A DNA stretch of 64,000 nt from Pseudomonadota bacterium (GTDB lineage: Bacteria; Pseudomonadota; Alphaproteobacteria; Rhizobiales; Xanthobacteraceae), in contig JAEWIX010000090.1 in NCBI GenBank assembly GCA_023386885.1, positions 1 through 64,000 on the forward strand, given 5' to 3'. Within the stretch, counting starts at the first letter, position 1; the number at the start of each line of letters is the position of its first letter. The notes beneath the pieces were generated by a model that was not told where the DNA came from, searched no databases, and worked only from the letters and a program-made list of their open reading frames with translations. Made by a program: the position numbers and the translations under genes. Positions 1-9,279 of the stretch are shown piece after piece.

Positions 1-46
1 GGGCGGCGTCGGGCCCCCCCCGGGCGCGGGGACGACGATTTTCATG
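1..46 (-). CDS. possible 5' end of a gene cut by the window edge
   Basis: An ATG on the minus strand at 46 opens a frame of 15 codons that runs off the left edge, beginning Met-Lys-Ile-Val-Val-Pro. It lies 28 bases downstream of the TauE gene in the same direction, so it could be the third gene of that operon. The stretch contains an eight-C run and is too short to identify, and no clear ribosome binding site precedes it. Confidence 0.2.
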
Positions 47-74
47 TTGTGAGTCTGCTCACGAGGCAATTCCA

Positions 75-833
75 CTACATCAATCCCCGCGCGCCCTGCC
101 ACAGCAGCGCGGCGGAAATGATGAACAGCAGCACATAGGCGATCTGGTAGAACAACCCCGTCGGCGTCTTGCTTACCAGCCAGACGCCGGCGAGATTCGC
201 GGCGGCGGCGATGGGAAGTAACAACAGCGACGTGGTGAAGTTCGCGGTCGTGAACTGACCGAGCGCGAAATAGGGGCCGATCTTGAGTGCGTTGATCACG
301 GCGAAGAAGATCGTGGTGGTGCCGACCAGCGTGAGCTTCGGCAGGCGTTGCGGCAAGACATAGACCTGAAACGGCGGGCCGCCGCCCTGCATCATGAACG
401 AGGTGAAGCCGGACACGCCGCCCCAGAACACGCCGCTGGCGGCATGTCCCATCTTCGGCGCTTCGGCTTTGCGTTGCAGCCACATGTTGGCGACGAAGGC
501 GACGCCGACCAGCCCGACGATGATGCGGATGGTGTCGTCGGACACGTAGGAGGCGGTCAGCCACGCCAGCGCCATGCCGGCGAGCGCGCCGGGCAGCATG
601 ATCTTCAGGTTGGTGGCGTCCCAGTCGCGCCGATAGACATAGAGCGAGATCAGGTCCTGCGTGATCAGCACCGGCAGGATCAGCGCGGCGGCTTCCAGCG
701 GCGGCAGATAGAGCGCGACAAGCGGCGTCGCCGCGGTGCCGATGCCGGCAAACCCGCCCTTCGACAGGCCGAGCAGCACCACCGCGGGTATCGCGACGGC
801 ATAGAAGGACGGTTCAGTGATGAGCGACGGCAC
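75..833 (-). CDS. TauE/SafE family membrane transporter
   Basis: A 252-residue, strongly hydrophobic protein of the sulfite exporter TauE/SafE (DUF81) family. These are inner-membrane permeases linked to export or uptake of sulfite, sulfoacetate and other organic anions. The N-terminal segment has the family pattern with LGLSKGGFAGIG near residue 21, and a related second half with GFTSFMMQGGGPP near residue 142, consistent with the two-repeat fold. The start is a GTG at 833. It lies 18 bases after the P450 stop, so the two genes are probably cotranscribed. Substrate cannot be deduced. Family call is secure, function is not. Confidence 0.85.
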   Translation of the reverse strand: MPSLITEPSFYAVAIPAVVLLGLSKGGFAGIGTAATPLVALYLPPLEAAALILPVLITQDLISLYVYRRDWDATNLKIMLPGALAGMALAWLTASYVSDDTIRIIVGLVGVAFVANMWLQRKAEAPKMGHAASGVFWGGVSGFTSFMMQGGGPPFQVYVLPQRLPKLTLVGTTTIFFAVINALKIGPYFALGQFTTANFTTSLLLLPIAAAANLAGVWLVSKTPTGLFYQIAYVLLFIISAALLWQGARGLM

Positions 834-851
834 GAAAGCTTTCGAAATGCA

Positions 852-2102
852 TCACGCGTTGAGCTTGCATGGCACGCTGGTGAAGCCGCGGAAGCGGGCA
901 CGGCCGCCGCGCACCGGTTCGCCGGCCAGTTCATAGCGCGGGAAGCGCGCGAGGAAGTGCGAGATGGCGATGGCGCCTTCGAGCCGCGCCAGCGCCATGC
1001 CGGCGCATTGATGCACGCCGGTGCCGAAGGCGAGGTGACGGTTCGGCATCCGCGCGATGTCGAAGCGCTCGGGATCGGGAAACTGCGCCGGATCGCGATT
1101 GGCGGCGCCGATGCACAGCGTCACCGAGGTTTGCGGCGGCAAGGTCACGCCGCCGAGTTCGACGGTCTCGGTGGTCATGCGGTTGCCGAGTTGGTTCGAG
1201 CTCTCATAGCGCAGGATTTCTTCGACCGCGGGTTTGATCAGGTCGGGCTGCGCGATCAGGCGCGTCTTCTGCTCGGGATGACGCAGCAGCGCGACCAGTC
1301 CGTTGCCGATCAGGTTGGTGGTGGTCTCGTGACCGGCGTTGAGCAGGAAGATGCAGTTGTGCAGCAATTCCTTGGCGGTCAGCCGCTCGCCGTCGGTTTC
1401 ACCCTGAATGAGTTTCGTCAGCACGTCGCGCTCGGGGTTGCCGGGCTTGGCGCGGCGGCGCTCGACCAGAACTTCGAGGTAGGCGAGAAAATCGCGCACC
1501 GCATCGTTGCCGCGTTTGAAGGCCTCAGTGCTGATGACCGGTTCGAGCGCCCCGAGGATCGCCAGCGACCAGTCGCGCAGGGGCCCGCGTTCATCATGCG
1601 GTACGTCGAGCAGGTTGCCGATCACCTGCACGGGAATGGCGGCGGCGAAGTCCTCGATCAGTTCGGCGTGGTCTTTGGCTTCCATCGCGTCGAGCAGGCG
1701 ATCCACCAGCGCGATCAGACCGGGCTCCATCTCGGCGATGGCGCGCGGCGATAGCGCACCCATGATCAGACGGCGCACCCGCGTATGCGCCGGCGGATCG
1801 TTGAAGACGAGGCTGGTGGTGTGGTGGTCGTAGAGCAGCGATGAGCCGTATTTCGGGGCGAATTCGCGCTTCTTGTCGGAACTGTAGGCGCGGGTGGTCT
1901 TGTAGGCGGCGACGAGGTCGTCGTAGCGGGTCAGGAAGTAGCCGCCGTTCGGCAACCGCTTCAGCGGCGCCAGTTCCCGCAGCGCGCGATAGGTCGGGTA
2001 GGGATCGGCGTAAAATTCCGGCGTCAGTTTCTCGATGTCGAAGGTGTCCGCCAGTTCTTTCGCCAATTCGTCGGTGATGGGATCGCGCAGGGTTTCAGTC
2101 AT
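852..2102 (-). CDS. cytochrome P450
   Basis: A soluble bacterial P450 monooxygenase of 416 residues, the usual length for the class. It has the I-helix oxygen-activation motif AGHETT (256-261), the K-helix ExxR motif EILR (295-298) and the haem-thiolate loop FGTGVHQC (359-366), with Cys366 the expected iron ligand. No membrane anchor or fused reductase is seen, so it would rely on separate ferredoxin and reductase partners, which are not in the window. The ATG at 2102 is chosen; an in-frame ATG at 2114 is possible. It heads an operon with the TauE transporter and diverges from the TetR gene. Substrate unknown. Confidence 0.93.
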   Translation of the reverse strand: MTETLRDPITDELAKELADTFDIEKLTPEFYADPYPTYRALRELAPLKRLPNGGYFLTRYDDLVAAYKTTRAYSSDKKREFAPKYGSSLLYDHHTTSLVFNDPPAHTRVRRLIMGALSPRAIAEMEPGLIALVDRLLDAMEAKDHAELIEDFAAAIPVQVIGNLLDVPHDERGPLRDWSLAILGALEPVISTEAFKRGNDAVRDFLAYLEVLVERRRAKPGNPERDVLTKLIQGETDGERLTAKELLHNCIFLLNAGHETTTNLIGNGLVALLRHPEQKTRLIAQPDLIKPAVEEILRYESSNQLGNRMTTETVELGGVTLPPQTSVTLCIGAANRDPAQFPDPERFDIARMPNRHLAFGTGVHQCAGMALARLEGAIAISHFLARFPRYELAGEPVRGGRARFRGFTSVPCKLNA

Positions 2103-2191
2103 GCCGGTTCTCATTTTGTCGAGGACTATACCGGTTTGCCGGCTCGACGAAATGGCAGGGAACCGAAAGACGATTTTCGAGTTGTGGTGCG

Positions 2192-2235
2192 TTGCAGCAA
2201 GGAACTTGACATTTTATAAGTGAGTGTTTACTCAC
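2192..2235 (+). promoter_or_regulatory. promoter and palindromic operator of the TetR-efflux operon
   Basis: A sigma-70-like promoter, TTGCAG (2192-2197) and TATAAG (2215-2220) with a 17-base spacer, is followed at once by the palindrome GTGAGTGTTTACTCAC (2220-2235), six-base arms around four bases. Transcription would begin inside the palindrome, so a bound repressor would block initiation. Autoregulation by the adjacent TetR protein is inferred. A second possible -35, TTGACA, is at 2206-2211. Confidence 0.6.
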
Positions 2236-2240
2236 GTCGG

Positions 2241-2942
2241 ATGAGCACCATTCGTATGACCAGTGACCTGCGGCGAGAGCTGATCCTGTCGGCGGCGAAG
2301 CGGTGCTTTGCGCGGACCGGATTTGCGGGCACGACGACGAAAAGCATCGCTGCCGCCGCCTCAATTTCAGAAGGATTGCTGTTCAAGCATTTTCCGACTA
2401 AATCCGCGCTCTACGCCGCGATTCTGGCAGAAGCCTGCGAGGCCGATCCGAAGCTCACGACGTTGCTCGGATTGGCGCCGTCGACCGAAACGCTGGTCGT
2501 GCTGATCCGCGGCATGGTGGGGCACTTTCTTCAGGCGTCCGAAGAACCGGACGAGGAGGAAGCCCAGCAGTTGCGGCTCATGATCACGAGCCAACTGGAT
2601 GACGGTGAGTTCGCGCGCGTTCTTTATGAAAAGGTAGAAGACCTCATCGGGTCTGTCTTCACGACGTCGCTCCAGCGAGCGGTGGAGACGGGAGATGCAT
2701 CGGAAGTCGGACAACGGCCGATCAATCTGTTCTGGTTCGCTCACCACATGGTGTTGCAACTGGTGCTGACGAAGCTGCCGCCGACGGATTGTTTGTCTTA
2801 CGGGGAGGCCGCTCAGTTCGAGCGGCAAGTCTGCGAATTTATCCTTCGCGGAATTGGATTGAATGAAAAAGCGATCGCCGCGCATCTGGACCGCGATCTT
2901 CCGCCGGACCCGATGCCGCAGAGAACCGCGGAAAGTGCATGA
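2241..2942 (+). CDS. TetR/AcrR family transcriptional regulator
   Basis: A 233-residue one-component repressor with an N-terminal TetR helix-turn-helix (about residues 30-52, GTTTKSIAAAASISEGLLFK) and a variable C-terminal ligand domain. It is followed one base after its stop by the RND adaptor gene, so it is the likely local regulator of the efflux operon. An in-frame GTG at 2220 also exists, but it falls in the -10 element and operator, so the ATG at 2241 is preferred. The leader is then only about 15 bases and has no clear Shine-Dalgarno. Confidence 0.9.
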   Translation: MSTIRMTSDLRRELILSAAKRCFARTGFAGTTTKSIAAAASISEGLLFKHFPTKSALYAAILAEACEADPKLTTLLGLAPSTETLVVLIRGMVGHFLQASEEPDEEEAQQLRLMITSQLDDGEFARVLYEKVEDLIGSVFTTSLQRAVETGDASEVGQRPINLFWFAHHMVLQLVLTKLPPTDCLSYGEAAQFERQVCEFILRGIGLNEKAIAAHLDRDLPPDPMPQRTAESA

Positions 2943-2943
2943 C

Positions 2944-4173
2944 ATGACACTAGCGACGGAATCGAACATGCCGGCCAATGCCGAAAAGATTCAACACAAG
3001 ACAGACGCACGTGGCCCCGGCGAGCAGCCGCGCGGCAGCAAGCCGGTCCGGCGCCTGCGCTGGTTCATTATCGTCGGCATCCTGCTGGCGATTCTCGTCG
3101 GCGGGCTGGTCGGCTTCAATGCCTTCCGCAGCCACATGATCGCGCAGTTCTTCGCCAACAATAAGCCGCCGCCGGTGACAGTGAGCGCCGCCGAAGCCAA
3201 ATCGGAAGTGATTCCGAATCTGCTTCGCGCGGTCGGCGAACTCGCGGCGGTGCATCAGGTCAACGTGACGTCGGACGTCAACGGTCGCATCACCGACATC
3301 ATGTTCACCGCGGGCAGCCACGTCACCAAGGGACAGCCGCTGGTGCAACTGTTCGACAAGCCGGACCAGGGCGATCTCGCCAACTACAAGGCGCAGGCCA
3401 AGGTGGCGGAACTGTCGCTTGATCGCGCCAAGCAACTGGCGGCGCGCCAGTTCGGACCGCAGGCGACGGTCGATCAGGCGCAGGCTGCGTTCGATCAGGC
3501 CAGCGCCGGCATCGCCAAGAGTGAGGCGATCATCTCGCAGAAACTGGTGCGCGCGCCGTTCGACGGCGTGCTCGGCGTGCGTCACGTCGAGGTCGGCCAG
3601 TTCCTCACCGCCGGCACCCAGATCGTCTCGCTGACGGATTTGTCGCGGCTGTTCGCGAACTTCACGGTAACGGAGAAGGACAGCGGCAAGCTGGCGGTCG
3701 GGCAGGTGGTGCGCGTCGAAGTCGACGCCTATCCGGGCAAGACCTTCAACGGCAAGATCACCACGATCGAGCCGCAGATCGCGACCGACACCCGCAACAT
3801 CCGTGTGCAGGCGACCATCCAGAATCAGGAAGGCATCCTGAAGCCCGGCATGTTCGCCACTACCACGGTGGTGCTGCCTGAGAAGCCCGCGGTCGTCACC
3901 GTTCCGGAGACGGCGGTCGAATATACGCTGTATGGCGACTCTGTCTATCTCATCAAGGAGAAGAAGACGGACGACGGCAAGACCAGCCTGACCGCCGAAC
4001 GGACCTTCGTGCGCACCGGCGACCGGATCAACGGCCGCGCCGTGATCACCCAGGGCGTTAAGTCTGGCGACAAGGTCGTCGCCGTCGGGCAATTGAAGCT
4101 GCAATCCGGCGCCGCCGTCGAGATTTCGAAGGACCCGTTGCCGCCGATCACGAACCCGCCGCCGCGGAACTGA
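2944..4173 (+). CDS. RND efflux periplasmic adaptor (membrane fusion) protein
   Basis: A 409-residue HlyD/AcrA-type adaptor linking an inner-membrane RND pump to an outer-membrane channel. A basic cytoplasmic N-terminus leads to one membrane segment (about residues 41-60). Next come a biotinyl-lipoyl-like half motif, an alpha-hairpin (around AKVAELSLDRAKQLAARQ), the second lipoyl half (VRAPFDGVLGVRHVEVGQF) and beta-barrel domains. The start follows the TetR stop by one base, indicating translational coupling. The pump gene lies 103 bases downstream. No outer-membrane TolC-type gene is present, so it probably uses a channel encoded elsewhere. Confidence 0.93.
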   Translation: MTLATESNMPANAEKIQHKTDARGPGEQPRGSKPVRRLRWFIIVGILLAILVGGLVGFNAFRSHMIAQFFANNKPPPVTVSAAEAKSEVIPNLLRAVGELAAVHQVNVTSDVNGRITDIMFTAGSHVTKGQPLVQLFDKPDQGDLANYKAQAKVAELSLDRAKQLAARQFGPQATVDQAQAAFDQASAGIAKSEAIISQKLVRAPFDGVLGVRHVEVGQFLTAGTQIVSLTDLSRLFANFTVTEKDSGKLAVGQVVRVEVDAYPGKTFNGKITTIEPQIATDTRNIRVQATIQNQEGILKPGMFATTTVVLPEKPAVVTVPETAVEYTLYGDSVYLIKEKKTDDGKTSLTAERTFVRTGDRINGRAVITQGVKSGDKVVAVGQLKLQSGAAVEISKDPLPPITNPPPRN

Positions 4174-4276
4174 TCCACGGAATTGATATCCGGGGCCGCG
4201 TCGCGCGGCCTCGGTCCGATCCAACGTTTCCCGGTCGAACCTGAAAGGGCGCCGACCGTTCATGGAGCGCCTGCAA

Positions 4277-7200
4277 ATGGCATTCACCGATATCTTCATC
4301 AAGCGGCCGATCTTGTCGGTTGTCGTCAGCCTGTTGATCCTGCTGATCGGCGCCGCCGCCGCATTCAAGCTGCCGATCCGGCAATATCCGAAACTGTCGA
4401 ATACGGTGATCACCGTGACGACGGTTTATCCCGGTGCGTCGCCGGAACTGATGCAGGGCTTCATCACCACGCCGATCGAGCAGGCGGTAGCCTCGGCGGA
4501 AGGCGTCGATTACATCACCTCGAACTCGACCCAGAGCCAGAGCCAGATCAAGGTTTTCGTCAAACTGAACTTCGATCCGAACGCGGCGCTGACCGAAGTG
4601 TTGTCGAAGGTCAATTCGGTGAAGTACCTGATCCCGAAGGAAGCCAACGACCCGGTGATCTTGAAGTCGACCGGCGAGACCACGGCTGTGATGTATCTCG
4701 GCTTCTCCAGCGACGAACTGTCGGGTTCGGCGATCTCCGACTATCTGACGCGTGTGGTGCAGCCGATCCTGTCGACCGTCGATGGCGTGGCGTCCGCCGA
4801 TATTCTCGGCGGCCAGACCTTTGCGATGCGCGTCTGGCTCGATCCCGTGAAGATGGCAGGCCGCAACGTGACCACGGCGCAGGTTAATGCCGCCATTGCC
4901 GCCAACAACTATCAGGCGGCGGCCGGTCAGACCAAGGGTTACTATACGATCTCCAACGTCTCCACCAATACCGATCTGCAAAACGTCGAGCAGTTCAAGC
5001 GGATGACGGTGAAGGCGAAGGATGGTGGTTTCGTTCGCATGGAGGACATTGCGGAGGTCGAACTGGCGGCGCAAAGCACCGACGCCAGCGTTGCCTTCAG
5101 TGGTCAGCGGGCGATCTTCATCGGCGTGCAGGCGACGCCCCAGGGCAACCCGCTGAATATCGTGCGCGGCGTGCGCAAGCTGTTCCCGGATATCGAGCGT
5201 AACCTGCCGCCGTCGATGAAGATGAAGGTCGCCTACGATTCGACCAAGTTCATCACCTCCTCGATCGAGGAAGTACGCAACACGCTGGTCGAAGCCGTTG
5301 CCATCGTCATCGTGGTGATCTTCCTGTTCCTGGCGTCGCTACGCTCGGTCATCATTCCGGTGGTGACAATTCCATTGTCGCTGGTCGGCGTCTGCGCGCT
5401 GATGATCGCCGCCGGTTTCAGTTTCAACCTGCTGACGCTGCTGGCGATGGTGCTGGCGATCGGTCTCGTCGTCGACGACGCCATCGTCGTGGTGGAAAAT
5501 ATTCACCGCCATCTCGAGGAGGGCAAGACACCCGTACAGGCTTCGCTGCAAGGCGCGCGCGAAATCGTCGGGCCGGTCATCTCCATGACCATTACGCTGG
5601 CGGCGGTGTACGCGCCGATCGGTTTCCTCGGCGGTCTCACCGGCGCGCTGTTCCGCGAATTCGCCTTTACGCTGGCCGGCGCGGTGATCGTCTCCGGCAT
5701 CGTCGCGCTGACGCTGTCGCCGATGATGTGCTCGGTGCTGCTCAAGCACGAGTCGCAAGGCTGGTTCGCGCGGAAGGTCGATACCGTTTTCACCGCGGTC
5801 ACCAACTGGTACGGCCGTCGGCTGGATCGTTCGCTCGATTATCGGCCGATTACCGCGCTGTTCGCGGTTACCATCCTTGGACTGGTCGGCTTCATGTATA
5901 TGCACACCTCCAAGGAGCTGGCGCCGGAGGAAGATCAGGGCATCGTGTTCGCGGTCCTCAAAGGACCGAAATACGCCAACATCGATTACATGAATTTTTA
6001 CGGCGACAAGCTGGACAAGGCCTTTGCGAGTTTCCCTGAAACCGACCTGCGCTTCATGATCAACGGCATCGCCGGCATCAACAACGGCATCGCCGGCATG
6101 CTGCTGAAGCCGTGGGAGGACCGCAAGCGCTCGTCGATCGCGTTGAAGCCGCTGGTGCAGGCCGAGATCAGCAAGGTCGAGGGCGTCCAGGCTTTCGCCT
6201 TCAACCTGCCGCCGCTGCCGGGCGGCCCGGGCGGTCTGCCGGTGCAGATGGTGATCTACTCCACCGCCGGCTTCCAGGCGGTCTACGAGGAGATGGTCAA
6301 GCTCAAGGCCGCGGCGCAGAAGAGCGGCCTGTTCATCGTCTCCGACAGCGACCTCGACTTCAATCAGCCCGTGGTGCGCGTGGCCATCGATCGCACCAAG
6401 GCGAACGATCTCGGCGTGACCATGCAGCAGCTCGGCGCGACGCTGGCGACCTTGCTCGGCGGCAACTACGTCAACCGCTTCAATCTGGAAGGGCGTTCCT
6501 ATCAGGTGATCCCGCAGGTGCCGCGCGGGTTGCGGCTGTCGCCGGAATCGCTTGACGGCTATTACGTGCCGAGTGCGAGCGGTCAGCAGATTCCGCTGTC
6601 GACGCTGGTGACCATCCAGAACGGCACCGACCCGAACGCGCTATCGCATTACAATCAGCTCAACGCCGCGACGTTCCAGGCGGTGCCGATGCCCGGCGTG
6701 ACGGTCGGGCAGGCGGTCGACTTCCTCGAAAGCCAGGCGAAGAACCTGCCGGCCGGCTTCAGCCACGACTACCTCGCGGATGCGCGGCAGTATGTGACGG
6801 AAGGCAACCAGTTGGCGATCGCGTTCGGCTTCGCGCTGATCATCATTTTCCTGGTGCTGGCGGCGCAGTTCGAGAGCTTGCGCGACCCGCTGGTCATCCT
6901 GATCAGCGTGCCGATGGCGATCTCCGGTGCGTTGATCCCGCTATTCTTTGGTATGGCGACGATCAACATCTATACCCAGGTCGGCCTACTGACGCTGATC
7001 GGCCTGATCAGCAAGCACGGCATTCTGATGGTGGAGTTCGCCAACGAATTGCAGCTCAACGAGAACATGAACAAGCGTGCGGCGATCGAAAAGGCGGCGC
7101 GGGTTCGGCTCCGTCCGATCCTGATGACTACCGCCGCGATGGTCACCGGCCTGTTGCCACTGCTCACCGCCACCGGCGCCGGCGCGGCGAGCCGTTTCTC

Positions 7201-7357
7201 CATCGGTCTCGTCGTTGTGGCCGGCATGACCATCGGCACGCTGTTCACGCTGTTCGTGCTGCCGGCGGTGTATGTCGCCATCGCCACGGATCACCAGGCG
7301 GAATTGACCTCGAAGCGGACCAAAGAGATCAAGGCGTTCGAGCTCGGCCGGGCGTAA
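4277..7357 (+). CDS. RND family multidrug efflux permease
   Basis: An inner-membrane proton-driven exporter of 1026 residues, the normal length for AcrB/MexF/MdtB-like RND pumps. It opens with the classic FTDIFIKRPILSVV start of the first helix and carries the helix-4 proton-relay pair in VDDAIVVVEN and the late LIGLISKHGILMVEFANE segment. Two large periplasmic loops separate membrane blocks. ATG 4277 is preferred because GGAG at 4264-4267 sits nine bases upstream; ATG 4262 is in frame. It works with the adaptor just upstream; the substrate is not evident. Confidence 0.95.
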   Translation: MAFTDIFIKRPILSVVVSLLILLIGAAAAFKLPIRQYPKLSNTVITVTTVYPGASPELMQGFITTPIEQAVASAEGVDYITSNSTQSQSQIKVFVKLNFDPNAALTEVLSKVNSVKYLIPKEANDPVILKSTGETTAVMYLGFSSDELSGSAISDYLTRVVQPILSTVDGVASADILGGQTFAMRVWLDPVKMAGRNVTTAQVNAAIAANNYQAAAGQTKGYYTISNVSTNTDLQNVEQFKRMTVKAKDGGFVRMEDIAEVELAAQSTDASVAFSGQRAIFIGVQATPQGNPLNIVRGVRKLFPDIERNLPPSMKMKVAYDSTKFITSSIEEVRNTLVEAVAIVIVVIFLFLASLRSVIIPVVTIPLSLVGVCALMIAAGFSFNLLTLLAMVLAIGLVVDDAIVVVENIHRHLEEGKTPVQASLQGAREIVGPVISMTITLAAVYAPIGFLGGLTGALFREFAFTLAGAVIVSGIVALTLSPMMCSVLLKHESQGWFARKVDTVFTAVTNWYGRRLDRSLDYRPITALFAVTILGLVGFMYMHTSKELAPEEDQGIVFAVLKGPKYANIDYMNFYGDKLDKAFASFPETDLRFMINGIAGINNGIAGMLLKPWEDRKRSSIALKPLVQAEISKVEGVQAFAFNLPPLPGGPGGLPVQMVIYSTAGFQAVYEEMVKLKAAAQKSGLFIVSDSDLDFNQPVVRVAIDRTKANDLGVTMQQLGATLATLLGGNYVNRFNLEGRSYQVIPQVPRGLRLSPESLDGYYVPSASGQQIPLSTLVTIQNGTDPNALSHYNQLNAATFQAVPMPGVTVGQAVDFLESQAKNLPAGFSHDYLADARQYVTEGNQLAIAFGFALIIIFLVLAAQFESLRDPLVILISVPMAISGALIPLFFGMATINIYTQVGLLTLIGLISKHGILMVEFANELQLNENMNKRAAIEKAARVRLRPILMTTAAMVTGLLPLLTATGAGAASRFSIGLVVVAGMTIGTLFTLFVLPAVYVAIATDHQAELTSKRTKEIKAFELGRA

Positions 7358-7379
7358 AGGTCGGCGAATTGAAAATGCG

Positions 7380-7412
7380 AAAGGGCGCGGAGGAAGCTCC
7401 GCGCCCTTTTAT
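7380..7412 (+). terminator. Rho-independent terminator after the RND operon
   Basis: A perfect 13-base-pair hairpin, arms 7380-7392 and 7397-7409 around the loop GAAG, runs into TTTTATTTT. It lies 22 bases after the pump stop codon. It may also serve the converging GMC gene, since an A-run flanks the other side. Confidence 0.9.
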
Positions 7413-7448
7413 TTTCAGTTTTGGTGTCTCGGACGCAGCGTAGGGTTA

Positions 7449-9068
7449 TTACCGCGCATCCGCCAAAATCATCGCCGACGCCTTGGAGGCGATCATCGCG
7501 GTCGGCGTGTTGGTGTTGCCGGAGGTGATCGTCGGCATCACCGAGGCGTCGACCACGCGCAGGCCTTCGATGCCGTAGAGGCGCAGCCGCTCGTCGACCA
7601 CGGCGGTCGGGTCGCTTTGCAGGCCCATCTTTGCGGTGCCGACCGGATGAAAGATGGTGGTGCCGATATCGCCGGCGGCTTTCGCCAGCGAGGCGTCGTC
7701 GTCGCCGACCTTCGGGCCGGGCAGATATTCATCCGGCCGATAGGGGGCGAGCGCCTTCTGCTTCATCAGCCGGCGGGTCACGCGAATGGCATCGGCCGCG
7801 ACCTGCCGGTCTTCGTCGGTGGCGAGATAGTTCGGTGCGATGATCGGTGCGGCATCCGGTGCCGTGGAACGCAGGCGGATGGTGCCGCGCGAGGTCGGTT
7901 GCAGATTGCAGGCGCTGACCGTCACTGCCGGGAAGCGATGTAGAGGATCGCCGAATTTTTCCAGCGACAGCGGCTGCACATGGAACTGGATGTTGGCGCG
8001 CTCGCGTCCGGGGCTGGAGCGCGTGAAGATGCCGAGTTGCGACGGCGCCATGGTCATCGGGCCGCGGCGGCGCAGCAGATATTCCGCACCCATCAGTCCG
8101 CGGCCGATCAGCGAGGCATAGGTTTCGTTCAGCGTCTTGACGCCGGACACCTTGTAGATCGCGCGTTGCTGCAGATGGTCCTGCAGATTGCCGCCGACGC
8201 CGGGCCGGTCGGCAACCACGTCGATGCCGAGCGCGTTGAGCCAGTCGGCGGGGCCGATGCCGGAGCGTTGCAGGATTGCAGGCGAGCCGACGGCGCCGGA
8301 GCACAGGATCATCTCGCCATTGGTACGGGCCTCGAAGGTTTCGCCGCCGCGCGAGAAGCGCACGCCGACGGCGCGGCCGTTCTCGACGATCAGGCGATCG
8401 ACCAGCACGTTGGTTTCAAGCCGCAGATTGGTGCGGTTCAATGCGGGCTTCAGAAAGCCGCGCGCGGCGGACCACCGCCGGCCGCGCTTTTGGTTGACGT
8501 GGAAATAGCCGACGCCTTCGTTGTCGCCGGTGTTGAAGTCATCGCTGCGCGGAATGTTCATTTCGACGGCGGCATTGCGGATCGCGTCGAGGATGCTCCA
8601 GGTCAGGCGCTGCTGCTCGATGCGCCAGCCGCCGCCGGTGGCGTGATGTTCGGTGGCGCCGAGGAAGTGATCTTCCAGCCGTTTGAATTCCGACAGCACG
8701 TCGTCCCAGCCCCAGCCGGTGAGGCCGAGTTGCCGCCAGTGATCGTAATCGGCGGCCTGGCCGCGCATCGAAATCATGCCATTGATGGCCGAGCAACCGC
8801 CGAGCACCTTGCCGCGCGGATAGTTCAACGCGCGGCCGTTGAGGCCCGGCTCCGGCTCGGTCTTGAACAGCCAGTCGGCGCGCGGATTGCCGATCGCGAA
8901 CAGGTAACCCACCGGAATGTGAAACCAGATCCAGTTGTCGCGACCGCCGGCCTCGAGCAGCAACACGCGATGCTTGCCGCTTTCGGTGAGGCGGTTGGCG
9001 GTGACGCAGCCCGCCGTGCCCGCGCCCACGACGATGTAGTCGAACTCGCCCTCGATCCGTTTCACCAT
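7449..9068 (-). CDS. GMC family FAD-dependent oxidoreductase
   Basis: A 539-residue flavoprotein of the glucose-methanol-choline family (choline or alcohol dehydrogenase-like). The N-terminus has the FAD Rossmann motif in DYIVVGAGTAGCVTANRL, closed by LLLEAGG. GMC signature 1 appears as GKVLGGCSAINGMISMRG and signature 2 as GAVGSPAILQRSGIGP. The C-terminal active-site segment has HPVGTAKMG and SGNTNTPT, giving the catalytic His and the His/Asn partner. ATG 9068 is chosen because the FAD motif begins ten residues later. It is monocistronic between a terminator and a divergent gene. The substrate is unknown. Confidence 0.92.
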   Translation of the reverse strand: MVKRIEGEFDYIVVGAGTAGCVTANRLTESGKHRVLLLEAGGRDNWIWFHIPVGYLFAIGNPRADWLFKTEPEPGLNGRALNYPRGKVLGGCSAINGMISMRGQAADYDHWRQLGLTGWGWDDVLSEFKRLEDHFLGATEHHATGGGWRIEQQRLTWSILDAIRNAAVEMNIPRSDDFNTGDNEGVGYFHVNQKRGRRWSAARGFLKPALNRTNLRLETNVLVDRLIVENGRAVGVRFSRGGETFEARTNGEMILCSGAVGSPAILQRSGIGPADWLNALGIDVVADRPGVGGNLQDHLQQRAIYKVSGVKTLNETYASLIGRGLMGAEYLLRRRGPMTMAPSQLGIFTRSSPGRERANIQFHVQPLSLEKFGDPLHRFPAVTVSACNLQPTSRGTIRLRSTAPDAAPIIAPNYLATDEDRQVAADAIRVTRRLMKQKALAPYRPDEYLPGPKVGDDDASLAKAAGDIGTTIFHPVGTAKMGLQSDPTAVVDERLRLYGIEGLRVVDASVMPTITSGNTNTPTAMIASKASAMILADAR

Positions 9069-9279
9069 ATCCCACCGTATTTTCTTCTGTGCCGGTGCTG
9101 AAAGGCCGACAATTCCCGAAAGATGCCATAACGCCGTGCCGCCCCCCTGTACATTGGCTATCGGGCGGAATTTTTGCCTCTCCGGCTTTGCGCTGCCTCT
9201 CTTGGGTGAAATGTCCCGGCATGCTAGCCTTGCCATCCCCGATTTCCACCCCGCGCTCCGGACGCATTCGAGGTCAATC

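Noticed and set aside
49..62. GTGAG-TCTG-CTCAC inverted repeat resembling the TetR operator half-sites
   Set aside because: Arm spacing differs by two bases from the 2220-2235 palindrome and it lies at an operon end, not at a promoter.
348..1754. 468-residue plus-strand open frame
   Set aside because: It lies opposite the P450 gene and is rich in Arg/His/Gln/Asp, typical of antisense shadow frames in GC-rich DNA; P450 motifs on the other strand are unequivocal.
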